Shown here: piece by piece, positions 1 through 6,621 of the stretch
Position numbering within the stretch: position 1 is the first letter of the stretch
Layout of the letters: each line of letters starts with the position of its first letter
Source: Thermoflavimicrobium dichotomicum
GTDB lineage: Bacteria; Bacillota; Bacilli; Thermoactinomycetales; Thermoactinomycetaceae
NCBI RefSeq assembly: GCF_900114055.1
Contig: NZ_FORR01000025.1
Span: 1-42,109, forward strand
DNA: 42,109 nt
Direction: 5' to 3'
The notes under the pieces: generated by a model
Databases searched by the model: none
What the model was told of the DNA's origin: nothing
What the model saw: the letters and a program-made list of their open reading frames with translations, nothing else
Program-made: the position numbers and the translations under genes

Positions 1-104
1 AATGAATTAACCTTAAGTTCTTATCTGTTAAAAAAAACACCCTAGATTTTTGTACGTGAATATATTGTATAATTCAAGTGTAAAAACAAGGAGGTGAAAA
101 ACAA

Positions 105-1190
105 ATGTTAAAAACATACAAGTTCAAGCTGGAACCAACAGTGCAACAGATAGAAATAATCGAACAGACACTATACCTATGCCGTTGGCTCTATAATTCG
201 ATGCTGGAACAGAGAAAGCTTGCCTACAAACTGCGGGATATTTCTTTGACTTTCTACACACAGAATAAAGAGTTACCGAAAGTAAAAGAAGAATTTCCAG
301 AGTTTAAGCAAGTAAACGCACAAGTACTACAGGATGTTTGTCAACGACTTGATAAAACATTCAAATCGTTTTTCCGTCGCTTAAAAAATGGTGAAAAAGC
401 TGGTTTTCCTCGCTTTAAAGGTAAGAACAGATATGATAGCATTACTTACCCACAACCTTATCCTAAAGGTGGTTTCAAGATCGAAGGGAAATATTTGAAA
501 CTATCAAAGATTGGTAATGTACGTATCAAGCTACATAGACAAATTGAAGGCAAGATTAAAACCTGTACCATCAAAAGGAAGAATGGCAAATACTATGCTT
601 GCTTCGCTTGTGAGATTGAACCAGAACCACAAACGACAGAAAAGCAAGTAGGCGTTGATCTAGGCGTGAAACATCTTGCTATAACATCAGAAGGTGAATT
701 CTTTGAACATCCCAAATACCTGCGTAAAGCAGAAAAGCGTCTAAAATACCTTCAACGGATGGTATCACGTAGAAAAAAAGGATCAAACCGTAGGCGTAAA
801 GCTGTAGCCATGTTGGCGAAATGTCATGAGTATATAGCGAATCAAAGAAGAGATACAGCACATAAAATCAGCCGTTATCTAGTGAATCATTATGATTTAA
901 TCGCATTTGAAGACTTGAACATCAAAGGAATGGTAAAAAACCATCACCTAGCAAAAAGCATTGCGGATGCTGGTTGGAGGATGCTTATCCAATTCACTAC
1001 TTACAAAGCAGAGTACGCTGGTAAGAAAGTGGTATTGGTTGATCCCCACAACACATCGCAAGCGTGTTCTGAATGTGGCCAAATAGTGAAAAAGACTCTA
1101 AATGAAAGAACCCATAAATGTCCTTGCGGCTATATAGCAGACAGAGACGTAAACGCCGCAAGGAACATCTTGAAAAAAGCACTTGCTTAA
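105..1190 (+). CDS. tnpB: TnpB, RNA-guided nuclease of an IS200/IS605-type element
   Basis: The 361-residue protein has the full TnpB plan. There is an N-terminal helical part, then a split RuvC nuclease with D185 in GVDLG, E269 in FEDLN and the DRDVNAARN motif (D346/D348), and a four-cysteine zinc finger (C321, C324, C339, C341). The start follows AAGGAGGTG, and a TATAAT -10 box lies at 68-73. TnpB proteins cut DNA under guidance of an RNA from the element's right end, which helps retain the element at its site. No TnpA transposase is in the window, so this is either a solo-tnpB (IS1341-type) element or one whose tnpA lies further left. All catalytic and zinc residues are present, so it may be active. 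The family call is very secure; activity is inference. Confidence 0.96.
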   Translation: MLKTYKFKLEPTVQQIEIIEQTLYLCRWLYNSMLEQRKLAYKLRDISLTFYTQNKELPKVKEEFPEFKQVNAQVLQDVCQRLDKTFKSFFRRLKNGEKAGFPRFKGKNRYDSITYPQPYPKGGFKIEGKYLKLSKIGNVRIKLHRQIEGKIKTCTIKRKNGKYYACFACEIEPEPQTTEKQVGVDLGVKHLAITSEGEFFEHPKYLRKAEKRLKYLQRMVSRRKKGSNRRRKAVAMLAKCHEYIANQRRDTAHKISRYLVNHYDLIAFEDLNIKGMVKNHHLAKSIADAGWRMLIQFTTYKAEYAGKKVVLVDPHNTSQACSECGQIVKKTLNERTHKCPCGYIADRDVNAARNILKKALA

Positions 1191-1284
1191 TATCTCAGGC
1201 ATGGAACATGCCTTCGTGGATGGGTGCAGGTTACTGCGCCAGATGAAACGAGAAGCTCGCCATTTCAATGGCGATGTAGTTCAC
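1191..1284 (+). ncRNA. Right end of the TnpB element, probable omegaRNA 3' scaffold
   Basis: Directly after the tnpB stop are three hairpins: AGGCAT/ATGCCT, GGTGCAG/CTGCGCC and TCGCCAT/ATGGCGA. They are followed by GTAGTTCAC, the usual closing motif of IS200/IS605 right ends. In this family the scaffold RNA overlaps the 3' part of tnpB, and the guide is the flanking DNA just past the end. Here that guide would begin at about 1285 (AGTTTAGGGTGGATGACAAG), inside the 3' end of the recombinase gene. The exact cleavage point and RNA ends are inferred by analogy. Confidence 0.8.
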
Positions 1285-2822
1285 AGTTTAGGGTGGATGA
1301 CAAGTGTAAATTCATCGTTACGTTGGTGCTTTTCTTTTCTATATGTACAGTGATCCAAAATGCTTTTTAGCAAGGCATTTTTTTGTTTGGGATCGTCGAG
1401 CTTTGGATAGAGATCCAGAACATGCTCCACTCTGGGAATGATGTTGACTTGTGCTTGCTCTTTTAATCTTTCTTTTTCTAGATCTTGGAGAGCTTGTTCG
1501 ATTTTTTCGCGAAGCTCGGTCATTCGGTTTGCGATATGTTTGGAGCGCTCCAGGAAAGTTTCTTCATCATAAATACCTCGTTCAAGCAAATCATGCAATC
1601 TCAATTTTTGTGATTCGAGATTTTTCAATTCTTGTTGGTGATTTTTAATTGTGACCTCTAACAATTCTATTTTGAAGTTATTTTGGGGCGGTGTGTCTGC
1701 AATGTCGAATTGCATCTTGTACTGATCCAACCAATCCCGCAATGATTCGAGCAAGCGTGCTTCTATATATTCGAATCGTGAACTTTTATTCGAGCAATAT
1801 GCATTGTAACAAATTAAATGTGGTTTTTGTCTCCCGTAAGGTCGATAGATCATGGTTCCGCCGCACATATCGCATCGGATCAAACCGGCCAACGGATTTC
1901 TAATCCCGCGCTCGTGATAGTAGGGGACGTGGTATCTGGTCTTTAGTATTTCCTGGGCTTTTTGAAACAACTGTTCAGAGATAATAGCTTCGTGTTTTCC
2001 CTCTACATCAATCCATTCTGATCGTGGACGGGTCTCTGTTTCTCGCTTTTTTGATAAATCTGTTGGCTTTTTATATACTTTTTTTCTCCACTGAATTCTA
2101 CCTGTATAGACTTCATTTTTTATGATATTGAGCACTAACATATCATTCCAGCGCTTGCCTGTATATGTACGGATCCCCAATTCATTAAGTTTATGTGCGA
2201 TCTTGTTGGTTCCAAGTCTTTGATCAGGATCATCATGAGTATACCATTCGAAAATCATCCTTACTACCGGCGCTTGATCCGGATGGGGGATTAGGAAACG
2301 TCCATTTTTATCTTCGGCAATTTGATAGCCATATGGAGGGCGAGTGCCAATATAGTTTCCTTCCTCAATAGATCTAATTCTACCTCTTTGTAGCCGTCGA
2401 TTGATTATTTTGTATTCCTTCCTGGCCATGAAGGCCTCAAATTCACTATATTCTTCATCAAACTCATCTTCCAGGTCGTACACTTTTCGTGGTGTGATAA
2501 TCTTCGTCCGGGATCTCTTAAAGGTTTCAAGGATCAGCCCTTGTTCCTGCATATTTCCGCGTCCAAGCCGATCCATATCCATAACGAGAACGGCATCATA
2601 TAGGCCAATTTCCACTTCCTTCAGTAGCTTCATCATTTCAGGTCTATGTATCAAGCTTTCACCGGATGCAATTTCTTCATAGATCTTCACAATATTCAAT
2701 TTTTGTTGTTTGGCTACTTCCAGTAACATCTTTTTATGTTTGGTAAGTGTTTCACCTTCCCCGCGTGCCTCGGCTTCCAGATCAGCACGGCTTTTACGCA
2801 AATACATAGCTACTCTTTCCAT
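1281..2822 (-). CDS. Large serine recombinase, phage integrase
   Basis: A 513-residue large serine recombinase that would integrate and excise the prophage. The resolvase domain begins MERVAMYLRKSR with catalytic S11, followed by the MDMDRLGRG arginine motif. Next are a recombinase DNA-binding domain (about 170-290), a zinc ribbon (CDMCGG ... CYNAYC) and a long coiled coil near the C terminus. The start at 2822 has an AAGGAGGG site 7 bases upstream; the frame is open for 34 further codons, but without such a site. The stop codon TGA lies inside the TTCAC end motif of the TnpB element, so the element supplies the last codons and the native tail may be altered. It is the leftmost phage gene and is transcribed outward. 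Confidence 0.93.
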   Translation of the reverse strand: MERVAMYLRKSRADLEAEARGEGETLTKHKKMLLEVAKQQKLNIVKIYEEIASGESLIHRPEMMKLLKEVEIGLYDAVLVMDMDRLGRGNMQEQGLILETFKRSRTKIITPRKVYDLEDEFDEEYSEFEAFMARKEYKIINRRLQRGRIRSIEEGNYIGTRPPYGYQIAEDKNGRFLIPHPDQAPVVRMIFEWYTHDDPDQRLGTNKIAHKLNELGIRTYTGKRWNDMLVLNIIKNEVYTGRIQWRKKVYKKPTDLSKKRETETRPRSEWIDVEGKHEAIISEQLFQKAQEILKTRYHVPYYHERGIRNPLAGLIRCDMCGGTMIYRPYGRQKPHLICYNAYCSNKSSRFEYIEARLLESLRDWLDQYKMQFDIADTPPQNNFKIELLEVTIKNHQQELKNLESQKLRLHDLLERGIYDEETFLERSKHIANRMTELREKIEQALQDLEKERLKEQAQVNIIPRVEHVLDLYPKLDDPKQKNALLKSILDHCTYRKEKHQRNDEFTLVIHPKL

Positions 2823-2897
2823 AAATGATCCCTCCTTCTCTAAAATAATATGCTTGTCCGCTAATGATTCCTGCATAGGATTTAATGAGGTGATATC

Positions 2898-3098
2898 ATG
2901 CAGGAGAGACGGGAGCATGTTCAATATGATAAAACTTATCGTATAGGGGGATCAATTGTTCATATAGTTGCGCCGAGGATCTCAGATGAGGAACGGGAAA
3001 AACGGTTGGAAGAAGTCGCTCGAGTCATCTGGATGCTCTTAGATCAGGTTGGGAAAACAAAGAAAGATGATTCTCAAGATGAGAAACCAGCTCCTTAG
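2898..3098 (+). CDS. Small conserved phage protein divergent from the integrase
   Basis: A 66-residue protein with a GAGGTG site just upstream, divergent from the integrase with only 75 bp between them. Its centre (YRIGGSIVHIVAPRISDEER) clearly resembles the 50-residue product at 10495-10647 (YKLGNTTVKIIPPEISEEER), so the two are paralogues in one phage. It is charged, without a membrane segment or signal peptide. The function is unknown. A small protein encoded next to a serine integrase could be a recombination directionality factor, but nothing in the sequence proves it. The gene ends just before a terminator. Confidence 0.7.
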   Translation: MQERREHVQYDKTYRIGGSIVHIVAPRISDEEREKRLEEVARVIWMLLDQVGKTKKDDSQDEKPAP

Positions 3099-3108
3099 TA
3101 ACGAAAGC

Positions 3109-3131
3109 AGTCCTGGAAACAGGGCTTTTTT
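3109..3131 (+). terminator. Rho-independent terminator after the small gene
   Basis: AGTCCTG pairs with CAGGGCT (one G-T pair) around a GAAA loop, followed by a T run. It ends the transcript of the 2898 gene. Confidence 0.8.
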
Positions 3132-3140
3132 GTTTGCATG

Positions 3141-3191
3141 AAAAAAGCCGATCTTCCCAGTCAGTTCAGTTTGGGAATCTCGGCTTTTTCT
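3141..3191. terminator. Bidirectional terminator hairpin, left copy of a duplicated element
   Basis: AAAAAAGCCGA...TTCCCA pairs with TGGGAA...TCGGCTTTTT around a 2x2 mismatch. A-run and T-run flanks allow termination in both directions. A nearly identical hairpin lies at 6423-6466, so the pair brackets the 3.2-6.4 kb cargo. Confidence 0.75.
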
Positions 3192-3385
3192 TTGACGACC
3201 ATCCAATCACCTTTTTCAATTTTGAACAGGTGATGGGTTTTTAGTTTGGTTTTTATTGCAAGAGATTTTCCAATGTTCCATAGGGGCTTTTTGGAAGATG
3301 TGGTTGCCTTTAGCAATACCAATTTTGAATAAAGTTACAGTTTTAAGGGATGTTAATTAAAAAGAAAGGAAGGGTGAAGAAATTT

Positions 3386-4681
3386 ATGAGCCATCCATAT
3401 TTATGCCCGTCATGTCAAACTAACCGGACTCGTTTTGCAATTATTGACCAAACTCCCGTTTATGTAAAATTGGACCCACAGAGTGGAGAAATCGTTCAGC
3501 AGTATAAGGAAGATGAACTTGAACCACTCCATATGCCATACAATGGGAGCACACGCCATATTCATTGTGGAACATGTGGATTAACAGAAGATGAGCAAAG
3601 ATTTATCTCAATGGCTCAATACTTCAAGAAAAATCGGCCTATATCACAACCTACAGCACAGCCTCAGGCATCTACTGGTCAACCTCAGGCAGCAAATCCT
3701 ATTCAGCAATTTCGTGCACTGGGTCAGCCTCAAGAATCGAATCATACTGGTCAACCTCAGGCAGTAAATCCTATTCAGCAATTTCGTGCACTGGGTCAGC
3801 CTCAAGAATCGAATCATACTGGTCAACCTCAGGCAGCAAATTCTATTCAGCAATTTCGTGCACTGGGTCAGCCTCAAGAATCGAATCATACTGGTCAACC
3901 TCAGGCAGCAAATTCTATTCAGCAATTTCGTGCACTGGGTCAGCCTCAAGAATCGAATCATACTGGTCAACCTCAGGCAGCAAATTCTATTCAGCAATTT
4001 CGTGCACTGGGTCAGCCTCAAGAATCGAATCATACTGGTCAACCTCAGGCAGCAAATTCTATTCAGCAATTTCGTGCACTGGGTCAGCCTCAAGAATCGA
4101 ATCATACTGGTCAACCTCAGGCAGTAAATCCTATTCAGCAATTTCGTGCACTGGGTCAGTCTCAAGAATCGAATCATACTGGTCAACCTCAGGCAGTAAA
4201 TCCTATTCAGCAATTTCGTGCACTGGGTCAGTCTCAAGAATCGAATCATACTGGTCAACCTCAGGCAGTAAATCCTATTCAGCAATTTCGTGCACTGGGT
4301 CAGTCTCAAGAATCGAATCATACTGGTCAACCTCAGGCAGTAAATCCTATTCAGCAATTTCGTGCACTGGGTCAGCCTCAGGCATCTACTGGTCAACCTC
4401 AGGCAGTAAATCCTATTCAGCAATTTCGTGCACTGGGTCAGCCTCAGGCATCTACTGGTCAACCTCAGGCAGTAAATCCTATTCAGCAATTTCGTGCACT
4501 GGGTCAGCCTCAAGAATCGAATCATACTGGTCAACCTCAGGCAGTAAATCCTATTCAGCAATTTCGTGCACTAGGTCAGCCTCAAGAATCGAATCCTACT
4601 GTTCAATCTCAGGCAGTAAATCCTATTCAGCAATTTCGTGCACTAGGTCAGCCTCGTGAATTCACGCCACCTCTACACTAA
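3386..4681 (+). CDS. Zn-ribbon protein with 14 tandem Gln/Pro-rich repeats
   Basis: A 431-residue protein. Residues 1-75 form a compact domain with two Cys pairs, C7/C10 (CPSC) and C61/C64 (CGTC), probably binding one zinc ion. From about residue 98, fourteen copies of a 24-residue unit follow (GQPQAVNPIQQFRAL plus GQPQESNHT), with a 22-residue variant in units 10 and 11. There is no signal peptide or membrane segment. The chosen start at 3386 lies behind a purine-rich GGAAGGG stretch; an ATG 12 codons upstream has no spaced binding site. The gene stands alone between terminators, which suggests a cargo gene. The function is unknown; the repeats could be an extended linker or a polyvalent binding surface. 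Confidence 0.75.
   Translation: MSHPYLCPSCQTNRTRFAIIDQTPVYVKLDPQSGEIVQQYKEDELEPLHMPYNGSTRHIHCGTCGLTEDEQRFISMAQYFKKNRPISQPTAQPQASTGQPQAANPIQQFRALGQPQESNHTGQPQAVNPIQQFRALGQPQESNHTGQPQAANSIQQFRALGQPQESNHTGQPQAANSIQQFRALGQPQESNHTGQPQAANSIQQFRALGQPQESNHTGQPQAANSIQQFRALGQPQESNHTGQPQAVNPIQQFRALGQSQESNHTGQPQAVNPIQQFRALGQSQESNHTGQPQAVNPIQQFRALGQSQESNHTGQPQAVNPIQQFRALGQPQASTGQPQAVNPIQQFRALGQPQASTGQPQAVNPIQQFRALGQPQESNHTGQPQAVNPIQQFRALGQPQESNPTVQSQAVNPIQQFRALGQPREFTPPLH
3677..4645 (+). repeat. 72-bp in-frame tandem repeat, 14 copies
   Basis: Most copies are 72 bp and nearly identical at the DNA level; two are 66 bp. Shared single-base variants run in blocks (GCA AAT TCT in units 3-6; CAGTCT in units 7-9), which indicates recent expansion by slippage or unequal exchange. 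The repeat also keeps other frames open, which is an artefact. Confidence 0.95.
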
Positions 4682-4706
4682 AGAATCAGTTGAACTTACT
4701 GGATAC

Positions 4707-4734
4707 AGCGCCCTATAAAACCGGGCGCTTTTTT
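4707..4734 (+). terminator. Strong terminator after the repeat protein
   Basis: AGCGCCC and GGGCGCT form a 7-bp GC-rich stem, followed by TTTTTT. Confidence 0.9.
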
Positions 4735-4744
4735 AGTAGGCTAA

Positions 4745-4880
4745 ACGTTAAATCCCCCAGCTCAGTGAGAAAAAGATAAGGGAGTTTTAACTAACACCGC
4801 GTGATGCGGCGCACTTGTGGGAGGGGAGCTTAGCGTGGTAAATCCGCGAAAAAACGGCGGGACCCCACTAGTCCTGCTGA
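4745..4880. other. GC-rich structured stretch, possible rolling-circle plasmid single-strand origin
   Basis: No good gene fits here. The stretch is far more GC-rich and folded than its surroundings. It has a hairpin CCGC-GTGAT-GCGG (4797-4809) and another GCGGGAC/GTCCTGC with a 7-base loop (4857-4877). TAGCGT lies at 4831-4836, matching the hexamer known as CS-6 of ssoA-type single-strand origins. With the gene debris and the lone ligase around it, this could be a plasmid-derived fragment. The hexamer alone is weak evidence, and the stretch could instead be a structured RNA. Confidence 0.3.
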
Positions 4881-4936
4881 CCTAAATGGCAATAAGTATT
4901 CCAATCAAACTGATTTTTATTTTTACCAAATAACAT
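4868..4936 (-). CDS. Possible 22-residue ORF with a strong ribosome binding site
   Basis: On the minus strand AAAGGAG sits 6 bases before ATG; the product starts MLFGKNKNQFDWN and ends at a TAG inside the structured stretch. It is either a leader peptide or the truncated start of a lost gene, given the gene remnant just upstream on the same strand. No family is recognised. Confidence 0.25.
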   Translation of the reverse strand: MLFGKNKNQFDWNTYCHLGQQD

Positions 4937-4951
4937 TTAATTCTCCTTTCA

Positions 4952-5020
4952 ACCGTAGCCGGCCGTTGCACGTTCTTCTGCTCGATCCCTCGCGCCAGAG
5001 CCACGGCACGGCCGGGCGGT
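4952..5020. other. Long GC-rich hairpin
   Basis: ACCG..GCCGGCCGT pairs with ACGGCCGG..GCGGT, with small bulges and a loop of roughly 40 bases. On the plus strand it is followed by a T-rich run (TTTATTTTTTAATTTTTT), so it may terminate rightward transcription. On the minus strand it precedes the AAAGGAG-ATG of the 22-residue ORF. Confidence 0.4.
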
Positions 5021-5058
5021 TTATTTTTTAATTTTTTGCAAGTGATTTTTCGAATGAT

Positions 5059-5199
5059 TTACGGCTGGCTGGCGATCCCTTCCCCTAATGCCTTTTTCGC
5101 TTGAATCTCTCTATCGGCCTGCATTAAGGCTGTGTAACAATCATCCAAAGACAAGCCAAACTCAAAAACAATTTTGGCTACTTGCTCAGGTTTCAAAGG
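5059..5199 (-). pseudogene. C-terminal remnant of an unidentified gene
   Basis: A 46-codon open stretch ending in TAA reads PLKPEQVAKIVFEFGL...ALGEGIASQP. It looks like genuine helical coding sequence, but an in-frame TGA lies immediately upstream and no ribosome binding site is present. It is most simply the 3' end of a gene whose front was lost. The family is not recognised. Confidence 0.4.
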
Positions 5200-5294
5200 T
5201 CAGGTGGCTTTTTGATTTTATAGGGGTCTTCTAGGAAACATCTGCCACCGAAGTTCTAACTCAACAATGATAGAATGATAGATAGGTGATGTAG

Positions 5295-6146
5295 ATGTTT
5301 ATAACTCCTATGTTACTTCAAAAAAGCGACAAAGCGTTTCATAACGCTGAATATATATCTGAAATGAAATACGATGGAATCCGGTTGATTTTATCGACTG
5401 TAGATGGGATCCACGCTTACACACGACATGAGACCCTCTGTACCAAGCAATTTCCTGAGCTTCAATCCGTTCATTTGCCATCAGACTCGATCTTGGACGG
5501 GGAGTTAATCGTGACGAATAAACATGGCCATCCTGATTTTGAATCCATCATAAAACGATTCCAGACCACAAATGAACGAAAGATCCAATCGTTTCAAGTG
5601 ACTCTTCCAGTACAATACTGTGTCTTCGATATCCTTCGCTATGAAGGGAAGGACCTTACCAAGTTACCCTTAATTGAAAGAAAAGCGATTCTAGATGAAG
5701 TAATAGAAGATAACGAGGTTATCACAAGAGTTCCTTATATCGAAGGGAACGGGAAACAACTTTTTAACCTGGTTCAGCAGCAGGGATTAGAAGGTATCGT
5801 ACTCAAGAAAAAGGATTCCATCTATGAAGTAGGTAAACGCTCATGGAACTGGCAAAAGGTCATCAATTATCAGCACTATGATGTGGTCATTACAGGCTAT
5901 CGAAAAGGAGAATTTGGTCTACTGATTGGATTCGAGGATGGGAGACCAGCAGGACTGATTGAGTTTCCACCACCTCGAAATGTCAGAAAAGCCCTGTTTC
6001 CGATTATGAATCAGGCAAAGGTGAAGGAAGATGAGCGGTTTGTGTATGTCAGACCTAAGATTCGATGTCGGGTGAAATCGAGGGGACTCACTTCAAATGG
6101 GTTGATTCGGATTCCAGTTTTCAAGGAGTTCTTGTTTGCTTCATAA
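5295..6146 (+). CDS. ATP-dependent DNA ligase
   Basis: A 283-residue ATP-dependent ligase. The adenylated lysine motif is MKYDGIR (K25), followed by DGELI (about 68-72), EGIVLKKKD and the RSWNWQKV motif, and a short OB-like C-terminal domain. It would seal nicks in duplex DNA. It has the size of the stand-alone LigD-like ligases of Bacillus phages such as SPbeta YoqV. The start has an AGGTGA site 5 bases upstream. It is a single-gene unit between intergenic debris and its own terminator, away from the replication genes, so it looks like acquired cargo. Confidence 0.93.
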   Translation: MFITPMLLQKSDKAFHNAEYISEMKYDGIRLILSTVDGIHAYTRHETLCTKQFPELQSVHLPSDSILDGELIVTNKHGHPDFESIIKRFQTTNERKIQSFQVTLPVQYCVFDILRYEGKDLTKLPLIERKAILDEVIEDNEVITRVPYIEGNGKQLFNLVQQQGLEGIVLKKKDSIYEVGKRSWNWQKVINYQHYDVVITGYRKGEFGLLIGFEDGRPAGLIEFPPPRNVRKALFPIMNQAKVKEDERFVYVRPKIRCRVKSRGLTSNGLIRIPVFKEFLFAS

Positions 6147-6150
6147 GGTT

Positions 6151-6182
6151 AAAAACACCTGGTCTCAATGATCAGGTGTTTT
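6151..6182 (+). terminator. Terminator after the DNA ligase
   Basis: AAAAACACCTG pairs with CAGGTGTTTT around an 11-base loop, directly after the ligase stop codon. Confidence 0.85.
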
Positions 6183-6422
6183 AATTAACAGACATGAAAG
6201 ATACCAAGCAAGCTGCTTAAAGAATGGCATCTTGAAAACGCTTTTTAATTCTATCACTAAGCTTCCCAAAACGTCAGATATGGCGAAATGACATCTCGTA
6301 TTTAAAAACGCTTAAAAATAAACAAATAACCTGTTGTCAATCAAGATAGTCGTTCATAAGATGTCATGTAAAAATAACCAACAAACTTGAATATATTTTG
6401 GTTTAATCCTTTGGAAAAAATT
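6183..6422. other. Intergenic stretch without a recognisable gene
   Basis: AT-rich, with stops in all frames at short intervals. No promoter, tRNA or conserved element was recognised. It lies downstream of the peptide gene on the minus strand, where arbitrium-type phages carry a regulated RNA, but nothing here identifies one. Confidence 0.5.
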
Positions 6423-6466
6423 AAAAGCCGATCTTCCCATATTCAGTTTGGGATCTCGGCTTTTTT
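6423..6466. terminator. Bidirectional terminator hairpin, right copy of the duplicated element
   Basis: AAAAGCCGATCTTCCCA...TGGGATCTCGGCTTTTTT is nearly the same sequence as 3141-3191. It would end the leftward regulator-peptide transcript and any rightward transcript from the ligase side. Confidence 0.8.
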
Positions 6467-6498
6467 CCTTACCGGTTTAAGACCTTATGACATACTCT

Positions 6499-6621
6499 TT
6501 ATGGACCGATGGGATCGCTGTAAGTAACAGGAGTATCAGGATCAACGGTAGATGTGTTATTCGCAAAGATTCCCGTCATGAAAAATAAAATCAAGACAAA
6601 CGATACGCATTTTTTAAACAT
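6499..6621 (-). CDS. Exported signalling peptide precursor (Phr/NprX/AimP-like)
   Basis: A 40-residue precursor. A short basic start (MFKKC) is followed by a hydrophobic segment of about 15 residues (VSFVLILFFMTGIFA), then a polar tail ending TYSDPIGP. The gene overlaps the last 31 bases of the upstream HTH-TPR regulator gene in another frame, with GGAGG before its ATG. This overlap, size and layout are those of RRNPP precursors (PapR, NprX, Phr, AimP), which are exported by Sec, cut to a 5-10 residue C-terminal peptide and re-imported to bind the partner TPR protein. The mature peptide is probably drawn from the last residues (SDPIGP or near); this is inference. No other role suits such a small secreted product here. 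Confidence 0.82.
   Translation of the reverse strand: MFKKCVSFVLILFFMTGIFANNTSTVDPDTPVTYSDPIGP

Noticed and set aside
3644-4561. Long open frames on the minus strand and in a second plus frame across the repeat gene
   Set aside because: They exist only because the 72-bp repeat unit has no stop in those frames; products are pure repeats without starts or ribosome binding sites.
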